From Serinus canaria (Eukaryota > Chordata > Aves > Passeriformes > Fringillidae), in the NCBI RefSeq assembly GCF_022539315.1, contig NC_066315.1:19753649-19817648 (forward strand): DNA of 64,000 nt. Reading direction: 5' to 3'. Position 1 is the first letter of the stretch; the number at the start of each line of letters is the position of its first letter. This document shows positions 1-13,434 of this stretch, piece by piece. The notes under the pieces are model-generated. The model saw nothing but the letters and a program-made list of their open reading frames with translations. It was not told where the DNA came from and searched no databases. Position numbers and translations under genes: made by a program.

Positions 1-3000
1 ATATAAAATAATCTGGATCTTTATTAATAAATTGAAATACTTTCATGTAACTCATTCCCCCAGCAAAAAGCTTAAGAAATAGAAAGCAGCAGGTGTACAA
101 ATACTTTCCAAAGTAAGTGCTTGAAGAATTACACTCTAAACAATTTAGATGGCTTTTGTCTTTCAAACAGCTTTTCAAACAAATTTATGCTTTCATTAAG
201 TAAGAAATAATGTTACCTTCCTTCTTTATGTCTACATGTCCTACTATCCTACTATGCAATGACTATTGTGTCTATTAAAGAGTCATAAACACAGAGCTGG
301 GACTAGAAATTTGCTTCTACAAGGGCAAAACCTTGAGCTAAATGAAGATGTTTCTTAGCTTACATCTACAAAAAGACCCAGCTACAAGAAGCTGCAGAAA
401 GTTGTTACTTCTAAGCTTCAATTAACCAGAAAGGAACAATATAAATCTGTTACCCTTCAACTCAAATATTTTTTTTTATCAACTGGAGCTAAAGAACTTG
501 TAAAGCTAGCAATAAACATAGATCTCTTTGTGTAGATCCTTTTGTCCTCTCAGTGGGATATCCAACAGAGGGCATCGTCTCACATTAATAGGCAGAGAGC
601 ACAACACATCCTAGTGAGCAACCCCTACTCGTTGCTCTTTCCCAGAAATAAAAGTCTGAAGGGATAATGTGGCAGAAAGCCAAATTTCCAGTCCTCAAAA
701 ACACTCTCCTGACAGACACGTACCGTTAGGTAGGAACTTGCTCTAGGTTTTGTTGGATCTAAGAATTTTAAATTCATTCAATACATGCATACTTATGATA
801 CAACTTGTTTCTTTTTTGACTTTGAAGTAGAGAAAAATATGTGCATTCCCACTGCATCTGTGTTTATTTTGAATGCAGACCAAACTCTGCAACAGATCTT
901 ACTAGAATAATTCATTGATTCACATATCAGTGGTGCCCAGTTTGCCTTAAGGGTTTCTAAGATAAATTAACCTGAATCTGAAAGGTGCATATCTCCTCAG
1001 CATCAAAGTCAACAAAAATGGAGCTGTCTGAACAAATGTGCTGTGAGTTCAAAGGCTGTTGGATGTCCCAGGAATAGTGCACACACTGGGCTTCCTTGGG
1101 ATGGTTCAGGACTTCTGAGTTCCCTGCAGCAGCATTCTGCTTGAGTTTATCCTGCATCTATTTTATTTCTGGCCTTTTACAACACTAAGAAGTCACGCGA
1201 AGATTAAGAACTGCAAGATTGCCTTAAGGGATTGCCAGGAACTGTTCTTGAATTGTTTCAGAGGCTTCTACTCCTCAGCTGCAAGTGGCAGCTGTTCAGC
1301 TGAGCTCTGGTAACTCACTCATGTGTGTAGTCCAAGTGAGCTGCAGTTTCAAGTAAAACAGATTTAGCTAAGCTAGCACTTCTTTCCGGTCCCTTCGATG
1401 AGATAAAACCTAAGAAGCCTACATCCTGCTGGAATAAAAGTTCTGCCACTTGTTGGGACTTCTAAGTGCATCTCCTTCTTTTCTTTTTTCTTTTTTTGAA
1501 AAAAGCTTTCTTAAGTGGAATTAACAGTTTCTGTTCTACACTGAGTCTTAAAAGTTAAGCAACCAGTCTAAATTTCATTTTGTTCCTTTAAAGCCTCTTT
1601 TTTTTTAACAGAATAAAATAAAATTATTTTGGCAAGCTCTCTCTGTCTTTTCTTTTTCTTCTCTCTGACTTTTTAAATAAGGAGGGATTATACAGTGTCA
1701 GAAGAAAACTTCATCATAGCTACACAACTTAGCTTCTCCTCAGTATGGCATGAGCATTGAAAAGTTACAGAATAGAAAATAAAAAAGCCTCATGAAGGAA
1801 GAAAGAAAAAGGAAAAAAGTTATAAAACTGAGCAGTGTCTATTAATTTTATTCAGTGGACAAAAGGACAAATAAAAATACAGTTGTAATGTAGTGAGTAG
1901 TTGCTGTTCATATTTACTGTATTTCTTCACGTTTTGTTTTAAGAATACAGAATTTGGTTGAAAAATAAAACCATCTAGTCATAAAACTGCATTTTCATCT
2001 TTCATCTAATATTTTTCTATTTTTGTCCTTCCTGATTAATTTTTTTTCCTGGTACCTTTCTAGTTTTTCAGCTCAACCACTATCCTGGCTGGTTGCTTTT
2101 GCATTCGTCTGTAGTGCCACAAGACATCTGACAAAAATCCACATTAAAGCTTAAAAACCTCCTCAAACCATGCTTTAAAATTCAGTGCATGTCTGGAGTA
2201 TGGTAGCTAGCTCTCTCTGGTCTCACCAACACAGCTGATGTGTACAGTGACTTCAATCCATAGGTGTCCTGTTATGGAGCCCTGGGTATGTGACTTTCCT
2301 GTCTGCAGACAAGAGCGGCTATTTGATAGAGCCCTGTTATCATTGTCCAGATACCTTTGCCAAAGTACACAAAAACCTGGAGCATGTCCTGAAATCTGAG
2401 CCACCTGCTGGGTGCTTTGAGAAAGAATAGTAATAATCAGATATAAAAATTTGGAAGCAGAACAGTACAAACTGCCTTTTTCTTAACTCCTTCCACTGGT
2501 ATATAAATAGAGCCCTCAGCAACAACACTTAGAGCGTGAAGAATTCCTGACCTGTGTGAGCTGAGAGACAGGTCACAAAACCACAGTTCATATCAGTTCA
2601 TATCAAACTGTTACCTGGCAGCAGGAGAGCCCAGGGGTAAGCTTGACAAGGAAAGGGCTTCCCAGGTGGGACATGGCCATCTTTGAGTTCCTCTGATGTG
2701 ATCCACTGAAGTAAATGAATGCTCCTACAAACAAATTTTATTTTAGAGTATGAGGAGTATGTCATGCTCCAATGGCAAATGGTTACCCCAGAGAGGTAAC
2801 TATATGCTTAATGAGACACATAAACCTCATTCATAGATCAAAACAATCTAAACTGCTTTGCCATCAGGTCAGTCTCTGTGGATAATGAGGAGGGTGTTGT
2901 AACAGGCTGTGACAAGCAATGTCTGTGTAGGTAAAAACAAAACAGAATTGCTAAATGCTCCTGGCTCTTCCATCTTGTAAAATTGTCATGACTGATTCCA

Positions 3001-5616
3001 AAGACAAGGAGAGAGGGAGAAGGAAATAAGACTTTTTGGGCAGGTATTGCTAAGACTACCCTGTCATGGTGCCTGCGAGCTCATAAACCCAAGGAGGTGA
3101 CTACAGAGCCCCTCAAAGGCAGTTCAGGTGCTGCTTCTCTGAGAGCATCACTGTGAAGATATCCACTGGAAGTATTTTTATCTGCTTTCTTCAAGCAAAA
3201 GCTTTAAGATCTCCAACCTTAAAACACTACAACTATTACCCATCACCTTTGCACATTGCCCATCCACTCTGACTGGGGAGAGCAGAGGAGCTGCAACACA
3301 GAGCGCCCTGGAGATCGAGAAACAGAGACCTCAGCCAAGATCCCTAAAGGACACATTTTAATTGGCTTAAATATTGTTTCAAACAGAATTTAAACCAGAA
3401 ATCATTTCCTTTAGGGTACAGTATTCACTCAGCACAGCCCAGACACTTTTAAGCATGCTAACAATGCTGCAGACCACAGGAGCCAATGGAATAAGCTGTA
3501 TTTTCTCATGGGGTCCACAGACTTGACATTGTTGTCTGTGCTAGTGGGGATGAAAGCTTAATTAAAGATCTAATCTGAACTCTGGCAAATGCACTGCATT
3601 TGGATTTGAACTACAGCAGATGTGCTTCAGACAAAGGTAGGGAAGGAAAAACATTTTCAAGGGGCCCTAAAGCAGCATATTTTGAATGCCGTCAGTGCTG
3701 CCTTTGCTGAATACTGAGACTTTTTCATGAAAGTCTATGCAAAACAACACTAAAGGCTCAGTCTTTTTTTTGGGCATTTATATTACACATATTGCCTTAC
3801 ATCTTGGAAAATCAGCTATTGTGCTGCTGCAGTCATACTCCTTAGCCACTGATTTCCCATGGATCTGTAATGAAGCCGAGGGTTAGGTCCAGCCCCACGT
3901 GAATAATGGCATTGCTTCAGCAAGGCTGGCACAAAGAGGGGACCATTCCAGCTCCCTGTGCAAACAGGAATGCTGCATTCCACAGCATGAGGGAAGCTCC
4001 CCTCACTGGAATGCAAGGGTACTTCAAAGGACCCTCTTTAATTTGCAGCTGAGCCTCTACTGTAGCCTTGTTAAGATCTTCATTAATCAAAATTTGCTAC
4101 TGCCCTCCCCAGGAGAGAAGAGAGATGACCACTCCATGGTACTAAAAGGAACAGTTGCAACCTGAAGGACGGTGATTTAATGTTGGCAAAAACTTGCTCA
4201 GATTCTGGAATCCTAATTCTGAAGTCGTGGCTGTAGCAGGCACAATGATAGATTGGTACAAAACCACCTCAGAAATACCTTTTCAGCTAATTCATACAGA
4301 GAATGCAACATTACTGGGTTTTGGAGGTAGGGCATAGTAACCTCCAAATCTGCTTGAGGCTTCAACCTGCAGCAACACCCAAACAAGCTTGTAAAATTCA
4401 GATGTCAAAGCAACTGAAGTGAAGCAGCACATAGCTCCAACTGGGTGATGGTAATGTGACACTAAGGCTGCCAGCAGCCCTCCCTGACCACACTACCCTC
4501 AGATCTCATCAGCACCCAGAGCAGAGAAAGACACAGGCAGATCAGTGCTCCCTTCTGGAGCTTTGAGAGTTGCAAACCTGTAACACAGCAGTGTTTACAT
4601 CAAGCGCTGTAATGCAGACCCAGTCCCACTCTACAGAGAAAATAAAATGAAATATCAAACAGCTGCTGAGAAAAGTGAGTAGCAGCTTTGGTGCACTTCA
4701 TCACATGAGGACCAGTGCATAAAACATGACTGCTCATTTAGAATCATTCTATAGCAGGCACACACATACTTTACCCACTGCTGTTGGCTCAGGTGAATTT
4801 TAAACCTAAAGTTCCTATGCCTGAGGAGGAATACTTAAATGTCACATTTCTTTAACATGAACATGGAAGAGAAGTGTGGAGGTCTGGCTGCATATAATAT
4901 GCATAATTAATAAAATCTAAATTAAAGGGGCTCTAGACTGTAACACAGATTTTAATTCTATCTCCACTGGAAGCAGTGCAATAGATACATTTTATTAAAA
5001 TTAAAGTCACAGAATCGTTGTCAATATTATTTGACAATGAAAAACATGCTTGGTAGTCTTATTTTTATGGAGTGTGCTATAATAACATTTTCACTCTGGA
5101 AAAGTATTTTAAACAGTCCTCCTCTGGAATAAAATGTTTTTCCAGCTGGATAAGTTGTATGGCAAATATATGCTGAAGGAAGGACAACTCTTTAAAGGAA
5201 ATTATACTCACTGCATTTTTCCCAGACAATATGGATTAATTTAACTGCACTCTACAAAAAGCTGTTTGTCCAAATAATGCTTCCCAGAATGGCTCCTATG
5301 TGGATATTGGGTAAACAATGGTTATGATATGCACAAACAAAGTCAGCTGTCAGTTCAAAGGTCAGCATCTCAAAAAACTGCATTAAGTCTCACACCTCAC
5401 TGATTGTGCCAGCCAAAAATAAGGGTTACAAAGATGGAGCAACTAGATCACAGCTAAAAAATAATATCTCCAACAGACTGACTTTCTGTAACACATTACC
5501 TGTGTTATTTACATACTGTGTGGCATCCATTTCAACCCAATTTTTATTATCAGTCTGTGTCCTTTTACAAGTAGGAATTTTCATGACAGAAGGAGAAAAA
5601 TAATAAGAAGTCTCAC
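1..5616 (-). other. Intron 10 (partial), no firm exon
   Basis: Intronic sequence downstream of the MAM3 opening exon. I searched the minus strand for the expected phase-1 exon (pattern G.YFL......A.L.S......C) and found only weak candidates: an open frame at 2207-2470 with MAM-like spacing but wrong phase, and a shorter one at 957-1157. A 10-bp perfect tandem repeat sits at 2585-2604. No transposon was recognised. Confidence 0.5.
2585..2604. repeat. 10-bp tandem duplication
   Basis: AGTTCATATC occurs twice without spacer in intron 10. Confidence 0.9.
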
Positions 5617-5763
5617 CATGCCCCATATTATTTGTATGACCTCTGCCAGGGAGTTCTCTGTCACTGGGAGCCTGTCCTTTCATTATGTTCCAGTCAGCAT
5701 CACCTCTGCTCAGTGGCTTCCATCCACAAAGGTCAGTCTCAAAATCACATAAGGTGTAATTAG
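5617..5763 (-). CDS. MALRD1: Coding exon 10: start of MAM domain 3
   Basis: Residues 425-473 plus a split codon. After SNYT (an N-glycosylation sequon) it reads LCDFETDLCGW, an almost perfect MAM opening with both cysteines and the Trp, then ADWNIMKGQ and GRGHTNNMGHG, matching DW.R..G.......P..DHT...GH. It follows the LDLa module of exon 9 directly. The acceptor is TTCTTACCACAG, preceded by a (GTT)n run that serves as the pyrimidine tract; the donor is G|GTGAGA. Phase 1 at both ends. The rest of MAM3 was not found with confidence in the remaining 5.6 kb and probably lies beyond the left edge. Confidence 0.94.
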
Positions 5764-7538
5764 CTGTGGTAAGAACAACAACAACAACAGAGGATCAGTA
5801 AGTTGAACTTGATGCAACAGTTTAATGCCATAACTCTGGCTGTTTTGTGCTTAGATGTTCTTAGAGTGTTGAAGAAGCAAAAATGTATTTCAGGTTATTC
5901 AGAGGGATAATTAGTTCCAGAATACAGGTAACAGGATGGGCAGGCCCTTCCTTTCTTAAAAAACTCAGAACCATGAAACAAACTACCAGTAAGAGAACAA
6001 GCATAGTAAAGACCTGCACAATGGTTGCTGAGATATTATAAAAATAATATTAAATATTTTTAAAGAAGAATTGCATCAGTAATTTATCTATGAACATGTG
6101 AGAAAAATAAAATGCATTTATGGCTTAAAATATATGGAAAGCAAAGATGGATTAAGCTTTTGTTTAATTTATTTTTGAAAATGAGATTTAAATTTATCAA
6201 TTATTCAGATCGCCTAGAAATTTTTATTGCAAAGTGAAAGATGACTTTCTCAGTTGGTATGGATTAGACCAATTTAAATTGTATAAAAATTTCAAACACT
6301 CCTACATTGATTGAGTACAAATAATTATTTTGATAAGAAAGTTTTATGCCCAGAGTTTTCTTTCCTGGTCCAGAAGAGCTTCCCAAGGCACTACACTTAA
6401 CTGCTAGGGTCACTTATTGCAATTGCAGCCATTATTTTAGAACTGTGTTTGTCACTTTCTGCTCCCACAGCACATTCATCTGATCATATCAGCCTCAGAC
6501 ATGATCATACATATTACTCCAATTTTTAGATTGTACAGAACCAAAATGAAATGCATCTCTCTTTAAACACCATTGTAGCAAAGCTAAATAGTAAAAGTCT
6601 CCCAGGAATATAAAGGTTATTTGAGCAGCTAAATCTTAAGGTAAAAAATGAACTACAAATACCAGTCTCTCTTATCTGGCTTCACCATATACATTAAAAT
6701 TTGATGGTGTATAGTTTTCTGCTTAGTGCAGCATATATAGTTTAAAATGAAGCTTGGTTAATTTATCTGATTAAATTTTCATGCTTTTCACAAGGTATCT
6801 CTTTAATTAGACTTCAATTGCTAGTACATCAAGGTTGAATATGCAAATTGATATCCAAGACTAAGCTGTTTTGGTAATTAATACTATATCTAGGCATTTT
6901 GCTTTCCTTAGCTAAGCAGTCTTGAGAGAACCAATGTGATACAAAAAGACAAACATTCTTTGCCTAAATATCTCTGTCTCCTGGCCTCCCTAAACCCCAC
7001 AAAAGGTAAACAGCTGCATAAACAGCTGACTGCAGTGTCTGCACAGTAATATCCAAAAAGACATCCGTAAATGACCCTGTAGGCACCAAAGAAAACAACT
7101 TAAAATAATGGTTTAAATAAAAAATTAAGATCAAGATAGTACTAACAACTATTATTTTGCAGTATTTAGCATGGAAAAGTTTTTTAAATTATCATTTTCT
7201 TTTAACTGGAGGTATTTGTGACCTCAAAAAGATTTGTTATGCTGATAAACAACAGCTTTTTTTTGTGATCAGGACCCATCATTGCTCCTGCTGTTCAACA
7301 GGAAGAGAGGTGTGGTGAAATCAGCATTTCTTACATTGGTAGCCTGTAGTACAATTACTTCTAACCCTATAGATATAGAAAGAAATGTATAAACAATCCC
7401 TTTTTAGGCTGAATAGAAAAGAATTGGGGGGAAAAAAGACACAGCAATACACGATGCCAAATGAAATTGGTTTTTTCCAGTCATTTTTTCAAACTTTATT
7501 CAAGTCTGAACACAATTTTAAAGATAGGAAGAACATTC

Positions 7539-7640
7539 ATGGTGGTGCACTTTGGGGTGTTTTTTGGTTAATGTTCATGGCTGGGTTTGGTTTTTGTTGA
7601 TGATTGTGGTTGGTTTGGGCTTTTTTTCTTTTGAGTGGTG
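7539..7640. repeat. G/T-rich low-complexity tract
   Basis: Runs of TTTTGG, GGTTTGG and TTTTTT alternate for about 100 bases in intron 9. Similar tracts occur at 28,661-28,713 and 55,087-55,168, so this is a recurring low-complexity class in this genome rather than a single event. Confidence 0.7.
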
Positions 7641-10558
7641 GAGAGGAAATAGAATATGGTAATGCTTACCACACTTTAGATGCTAAATGGTTTTCTTATT
7701 CCACCTTTGACTTGAAATTTAAAGCTCTAAACAAACACCCAGTTATGCAGAAACACTGACCAGAGTCAATTACCAAACCCAAGTTTTTCTCCTATGCAGT
7801 ATCTGGAAGTGATACTTCAATTTAAAAGTGTAAATATATTGTGGAACAGCTACTCTTCAACTGTGAGTGAAATGCACTTGTCCAAATTAACAGTCAAACC
7901 TAAACTTTATCCCTACTTAATTCTAAAAACTTAAGGAGTGCTTGTAAATGTTTAATCAAGCTTGAAAGAAAAGTTCTGTGCTTTGGCTAAAAGCCAAATC
8001 CAAGTAAGAGAGTTTTTCAATGTGTTTTTTCATTCCTCAAACATTAATAAACCTTAAGAAATGTGCCTTTCCTATCAAACATTCAGCATTTTTATCTGAA
8101 CCTTCAAGGGATTATAGATAATCTTTCACTATCCATAGTAAGAAAAAAAGTGACTGCACAGCCTATAGTTTTTGAGTAGTCATGCTGCAGTTAAGTTTTA
8201 TGTCAAACTCTTTTCTGATATATTATGTCCCTTCCTACTGAAATTCTCAGCACCAGAGCTTATATTTCACTAGGAAGATTCCAATGGATTCAAACTGCAG
8301 ATGGGTTTTTGACACATTGAATGGAAAATGAGTCAGTTCTCTATTTTAGACTTTTATAATTCAGCAAAACAGAAATGAAAATAGAAAGGAAACAACAACT
8401 TGCTTTCATTTTTACAGTAACTGAAAAATGATTTTTTTTTTTAAATTCATGTGAATATATCAGTATGGCTTTATTAGTGAAGGAGTAAATTATTACACCA
8501 TTTCTACAAAATTCAATCATGCAGCCAGGAAAAAAAAAAAACTTGTTTCCCAAAAACCTTTTGAGTTTCAAGAATAACTGTAAGTAAATAAAGCCATAAA
8601 ATACATTGAAAAGATTTTCCAATTAATACAAGCCAGTTTTAATATATTAAAAAAAACCAAAACAACAACAACCAGAAAATCTCCCCAAAACCCAGGAAAC
8701 AAAGCACATATTTCAAGAGTACTAGGGGGGTGAAATGGGAATGGTTTTTTTCTTCGACTAGTTTACTCATCTATCCCATCTCCTCAAGATCCTCCCAGGG
8801 TAAAACCAAAGCATTTCTGATAACTAGGCTGGGTTACCAGCCAGGTCATATTGCTTCAGGCTTTGCTAGCCTGCAAGTGCTTGAAGGTTTTCAGTCCTGC
8901 TCTGAGAGCTCAACTAAATGACCACAAATGGGGACACTCAGCTGGTCTCTCCATCAGGTTGGTGTTCCCCTGAACAAAGGTATAGAATGAGGAGGGCTGC
9001 TCCCCTCATTCAGTATGGCAGCACCTAAGTGGTTTTGGAATTTGAGGTAATAGCTATCATTTGTGAACAGAAACCAAAAAACCTCTTTGCCATTAATATT
9101 CTTTCACTTCTGGCTAACATTTAATGTCATTCTGTGAAAGTGAAGGGTTACACATATACCTCCTTTCTGAGTGCCTGTGCACCTTCCCTACCAGTTTGTG
9201 ATTAATTTTATTTACCTAGAATATTTTAAAGGATTCATACAGAAATATCCCAGATGGCCACAGATCATCCAGCCTGAACTTCCTCATGTCATAATTCATT
9301 AGACAGATGACTCATAACTTTCATAGGTGAGTTGGCCTCACATCCTTCTGAAACAACTCAGTTCCCTGGCTTAGGGATAAGAGAGCTTAAGAGAATCTCA
9401 TGTCCACCCTTGCTCTGCAGAGGCCAGGTTTGCTTGGAGCTGCTCTGGTGAAACACAAAGGGCTACACAGTGCTGGTCAGCAGTGAAGTCTGTGAAAATA
9501 GCTTGGGTGTAGCTTCTTGTTCTCCCCATGCACATACAAGATCAATGAACAGAGACTGACAAATTCAGTGTCACAGGAAATGCACAAATGTTTGGTAAAA
9601 CTAATGTTTCAGACTAAAAAGTGCTCTTTCCACTTCAGTGTTGAATGATAATAAAAATATTTTCATCTATACTCACCTGCTGTGGAAGGCTGCCAGGATT
9701 TGCAATTGTAAATTGCTATACTGTAAATGAAATGCAGTAAAAGCTACATGGTTTTAAAATTATACAGGTTTCCTTCATTCTACATATTCCATATTCATAA
9801 ATTACACAAATCCTACAAAAAGCTGAGAATATTTAAGGCAATACCAGTGGTGTTAAGTTAAAAGCAGAAGTGGTAAAGATGGCTGTTTTAAGAAAGCTTC
9901 TAATTAAGCTAAATGGAAGTGATCCTCTTTCAGAAGTACCTGTAGGATGATGCCACCCCACAATAATTTTGAATTTACATGGATGCTGTTGAGCAGATGA
10001 TTTCCAGAATCACTACTGCATCAAAGTGAGACATTACTTAAAAATAGCAAGTGCTTCCTAGACTTGTTTCCAAGCTGCTAGGACTGCTAGCAACTGATTC
10101 ATTTGTATTTATGGGTTTGTAAGTGTTGTGAAGGTTATGTATAAAACATGTAAAATAATGATAAGGTTAGTGTTTGAAATATTAGTTATTTGGCACAGTA
10201 TTTAGTAGAAAACTTTCTTTATATTGGGTGGGAAATAAAGAAAAGGCATCAGCATGAAAAGGATCTTTATAGTCCTTTAAATTATCCAAGTCCTGTTTCT
10301 CACTTTCTGTTCAAATATATTAACTAGGTTTTCATAATTTGTTATCATTCACTGAAATAAAAAATTTAGAAGTGATCACAAATAAGAGGTGTCAGAAAAG
10401 ACATTATGAAAATGTAGAATTTAAAAGTAAAATCTGTACTTTCATAACTTGTCACTCCATTAGATTCATAGATTTTAACAACTCAAATAAAGATGGTTAC
10501 TCATATACATGTTTCCTACACAATTTCCTAATTTTTGAGACTTTTAAGTTTCCTAGAC

Positions 10559-10561
<3 letters not shown>

Positions 10562-10593
<32 letters not shown>
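10562..10593. repeat. (AT)16 microsatellite
   Basis: Thirty-two uninterrupted alternating A/T bases in intron 9. Likely length-polymorphic. Confidence 0.97.
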
Positions 10594-10596
<3 letters not shown>

Positions 10597-13226
10597 CAGA
10601 GATTAAACAGAAAGATTAGGAAGTGTTGCAAAACATTTGCGTGTTTGTTCTTGCAATAAATTATGTTATTATAACACTACTCACGTCAAATCAACATGAC
10701 CAAAAAGAAACATTATTTTTAAATTCCTTCTTATAATGAAACAAAGAAAATCTTAAAGGAGGGGAGTCCTTCACATTAAGTAACAGCTGTCTGCCATTGT
10801 TTTTGCTCAACAGGAGATCTGTCAGCTCCTTCAGTACCTGAGAACACTTCAACAAAGGAAACTACTGAGGATGTGTCCAAGGATAGATGCTGAAAGACCA
10901 AATAAAGGCTAAAACATGCATCACTGTACCAGACAGGAAATTTTACTGAAAATCAATATGAATAAATATAGTGAACTCTAAACACCATGGAGGACAGTAT
11001 CAAGATCTTATGGAAAATTGATGTAATAGGAGTAAAAGAACAAAGGACAAAAATAAATAAGAATTTTTTCTTTACACCTTTTCTCTCAATGCTGGTGAAA
11101 GTATCTGAAAGATGAATCTTCTAAGCTGACCAAACTGCTGAGTAGCTACATTCCATTAGGGCCATCTTTCCTGAAAAGGAATGTGGGAAGCATGCAAGAC
11201 AATTATCCATTAAAATGGGCCAACTTAAACAATAGTTATTGCTGTTTTAAAAATGGCACATTTTTGTGCTCTTTCTTCTTAGCCAGTAGTCAGAGAAAAA
11301 AGCAACTACTTCAGTACTTATACTTCAGAAAAGAACCTTTTTTCACCCTCTTTTTGGGAGATGAATATATTTTTGTGCATTGCTCCAATGAAATAATACC
11401 TCTTCAATATGTGAATACCTCAACACAATGCCTATTCTTCAGTTTCAACTGAGTGTGGTATTTTCTTTAATTTGAAGAGAGTTGGTGGAGAATCAGTGCC
11501 GGTAGAAAAACCAAAGTTAATTGCAGAAGCAGCAGCAGTCAATGGAGCACTAGGCAGAGATTTTGAAGACCATTTTGCACTGATTGTGGCTCTCATCATT
11601 CCTAGTTCCAGCACTATAACTCTGGAGATCCCACACAGGACAGGGTTGACACCATTGGGTCATTCTGACTTTTCCCTCTTGTGCCAAATCTCGTTTTTTC
11701 TGACCCATCAGCATCACCATGACAGAGGAAATATTCCCAGAAATTCTACTGTGATCTTTAAAAACTGACTAGATCTAGGTAATTTGTAATCTTTTGGTTA
11801 CCTAGCAGAAATGCCCAGTTTCTGAGGCACAGGCCTGTAAATGTTTGGAGTTATCTTCGTTTTCATTCTGTGTAGTATGATTAGAAGCTCCCTACAACTG
11901 CAGCAATTATTTTTTATGATCCTTTTAAACCTAAAAAATATTTTTTTTACTTCCAGTTGCTCTTCACCACAAATTCTTTTTCATTGTTATGAAGTGGGAT
12001 TGCTAAATTTCTGAGAAATAAAGTCCAGCTTTGAAAATATAATTCACTTTCATTCCATTCCTCCCAAAGGACTTACAAGGACTCTCCACACTCCTACCCG
12101 TGGAGGTAGGACAGGCACAGAGACACAGACACAGCATAGGGTCAAGCCTTGCAAAAATCAAAAAGAGCTCTCAGAGAAGGAGCCCTTACAGACTTTAATG
12201 TTTGCTTAGATTCTACCCAGAGATAAAACACTATATACCTTCCTATTTAAAGTGTTATTTCAGCATTTGCACATACCACTTGTTTCAGAGTTCCCACATG
12301 GTTATTTAAGTAATTGAAAAAAAATTAAGGATTCTGACTGTGAGTTAAAAAAATGGCTTGCAGTTACAAATATTTCCTGAAGTCTCATCAAGGAATTAGA
12401 AAATAAAATATTATCAATGTTTTTAATCCTGCTACCTTGAGCAATACACAAAATTTTAATTGGCACCTCCCAGCAGCAATATATATCATTACTGGTATCC
12501 TAAATATGTGTACATTTTTTAGGATAAACATATATTTAAGTGTTACCACCACAGGCAAACATACATACTTATGCACGCCCTATAGTATTAATTTTAGAAG
12601 AGATAGGGTCCCTAAAGACGTTTTCACGTGGAGATCTAAAATTATTCAGAATTATTACAGACATTTTTCAGTAATTTTAATTATTTTCTTTTTACTCTTG
12701 ATTGTACAGCAGAAACTGTGGCTTCTAAACAAATTTACCTTCAGCTGCAAATATAATGAAGATGTAGCTTCTGAACTACATTTCTGTGGTGATTTGTACC
12801 ATAGTGCAAATATCATGTCACTTAATGCATTTTCTGACAGCAATTCACAAAGAGTCTAAATTAGAAAACTTCAGAGAACAAATCCCAAGGCAGATTTCAT
12901 TCCCTTGCAAATTAGGGTTATAAAAGTGGTATATAGGGAATATATTTGAGCAAAAATACAGTAAATGTTGTATTTCAGCAGATTAGTTAACAAATTTCCA
13001 GCTGTATCTAAAACATGATGATGAAGCCAGACAGAGGAACACAAAGCAATGAAAAGAAGAAAATGCTGTAAACATTTTCTCTAACCTGTATGTCATTAAA
13101 TATTCCAGGGAAAAGAAGCCATAGAAATTTAAAATATTTTTTCCTAGTGATTTGCTGAACGAAAATATTTTGGTTTCACAGCACTCCTCAGCGGGCTGTC
13201 CCCCTAAAGCAATGGGGTTCACTCAC

Positions 13227-13434
13227 AGCAGGTGGCTGGGTCCTCTTCACTGCCACCAGGGCAGTCCAGGTGAGAATCACAGGCTGATCCAGGGGCCATG
13301 GGCTGCCCATCCCTGCAGGGGGGTTCTTCCCAGGAGCACAAACCTGCTGGCTCTGATGGTGCAGCATCCAAGAGCTGGATGCTATTCAGGCAGATGAAAC
13401 CTGCCCTGCTCTGGAGTTGTCCTTTAAACACAAG
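13227..13434 (-). CDS. MALRD1: Coding exon 9: end of MAM domain 2 fused to an LDL-receptor class A module
   Basis: Sixty-nine codons plus one base (residues 356-424). The first part, LVFKGQLQSRAGFICLNSIQ, aligns with V.F.G...S..G.IALDDI, but the Asp pair is replaced by LNS and the closing MAM cysteine is absent (LLDAAP follows). The second part is an LDLa module from Cys388 to Cys424: Cys388, Cys395, Cys407, Cys413 and Cys424 with the hallmark ACDSHLDCPGGSEED. Only five cysteines are present; the third (in the usual G.CI position, here DGQPM) is missing. The acidic calcium-site residues are partly kept (Asp408, Asp412, Glu418, Glu419). The acceptor is TATTTTCTTGACAG and the donor CT|GTGAGT. 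Phase 0 in, phase 1 out, matching exon 10. Confidence 0.92.

Larger units (their letters stand above)
5764..13226 (-). other. Intron 9
   Basis: A 7.5-kb intron between the LDLa exon and the MAM3 opening exon. It holds a short AAC repeat next to the exon 10 acceptor, a G/T-rich low-complexity tract near 7.54-7.64 kb, an (AT)16 microsatellite at 10,562-10,593, and several open frames (11,472-11,768 and 12,437-12,859 on the plus strand) without recognisable domains. About 9,240-9,300 loosely resembles an ancient CR1/L3-type fragment, too degraded to call. Confidence 0.6.

Noticed and set aside
12437..12859. 140-codon plus-strand open frame in intron 9.
   Set aside because: AT-rich composition, no domains, no splice or start context and antisense to the gene; likely a chance frame.
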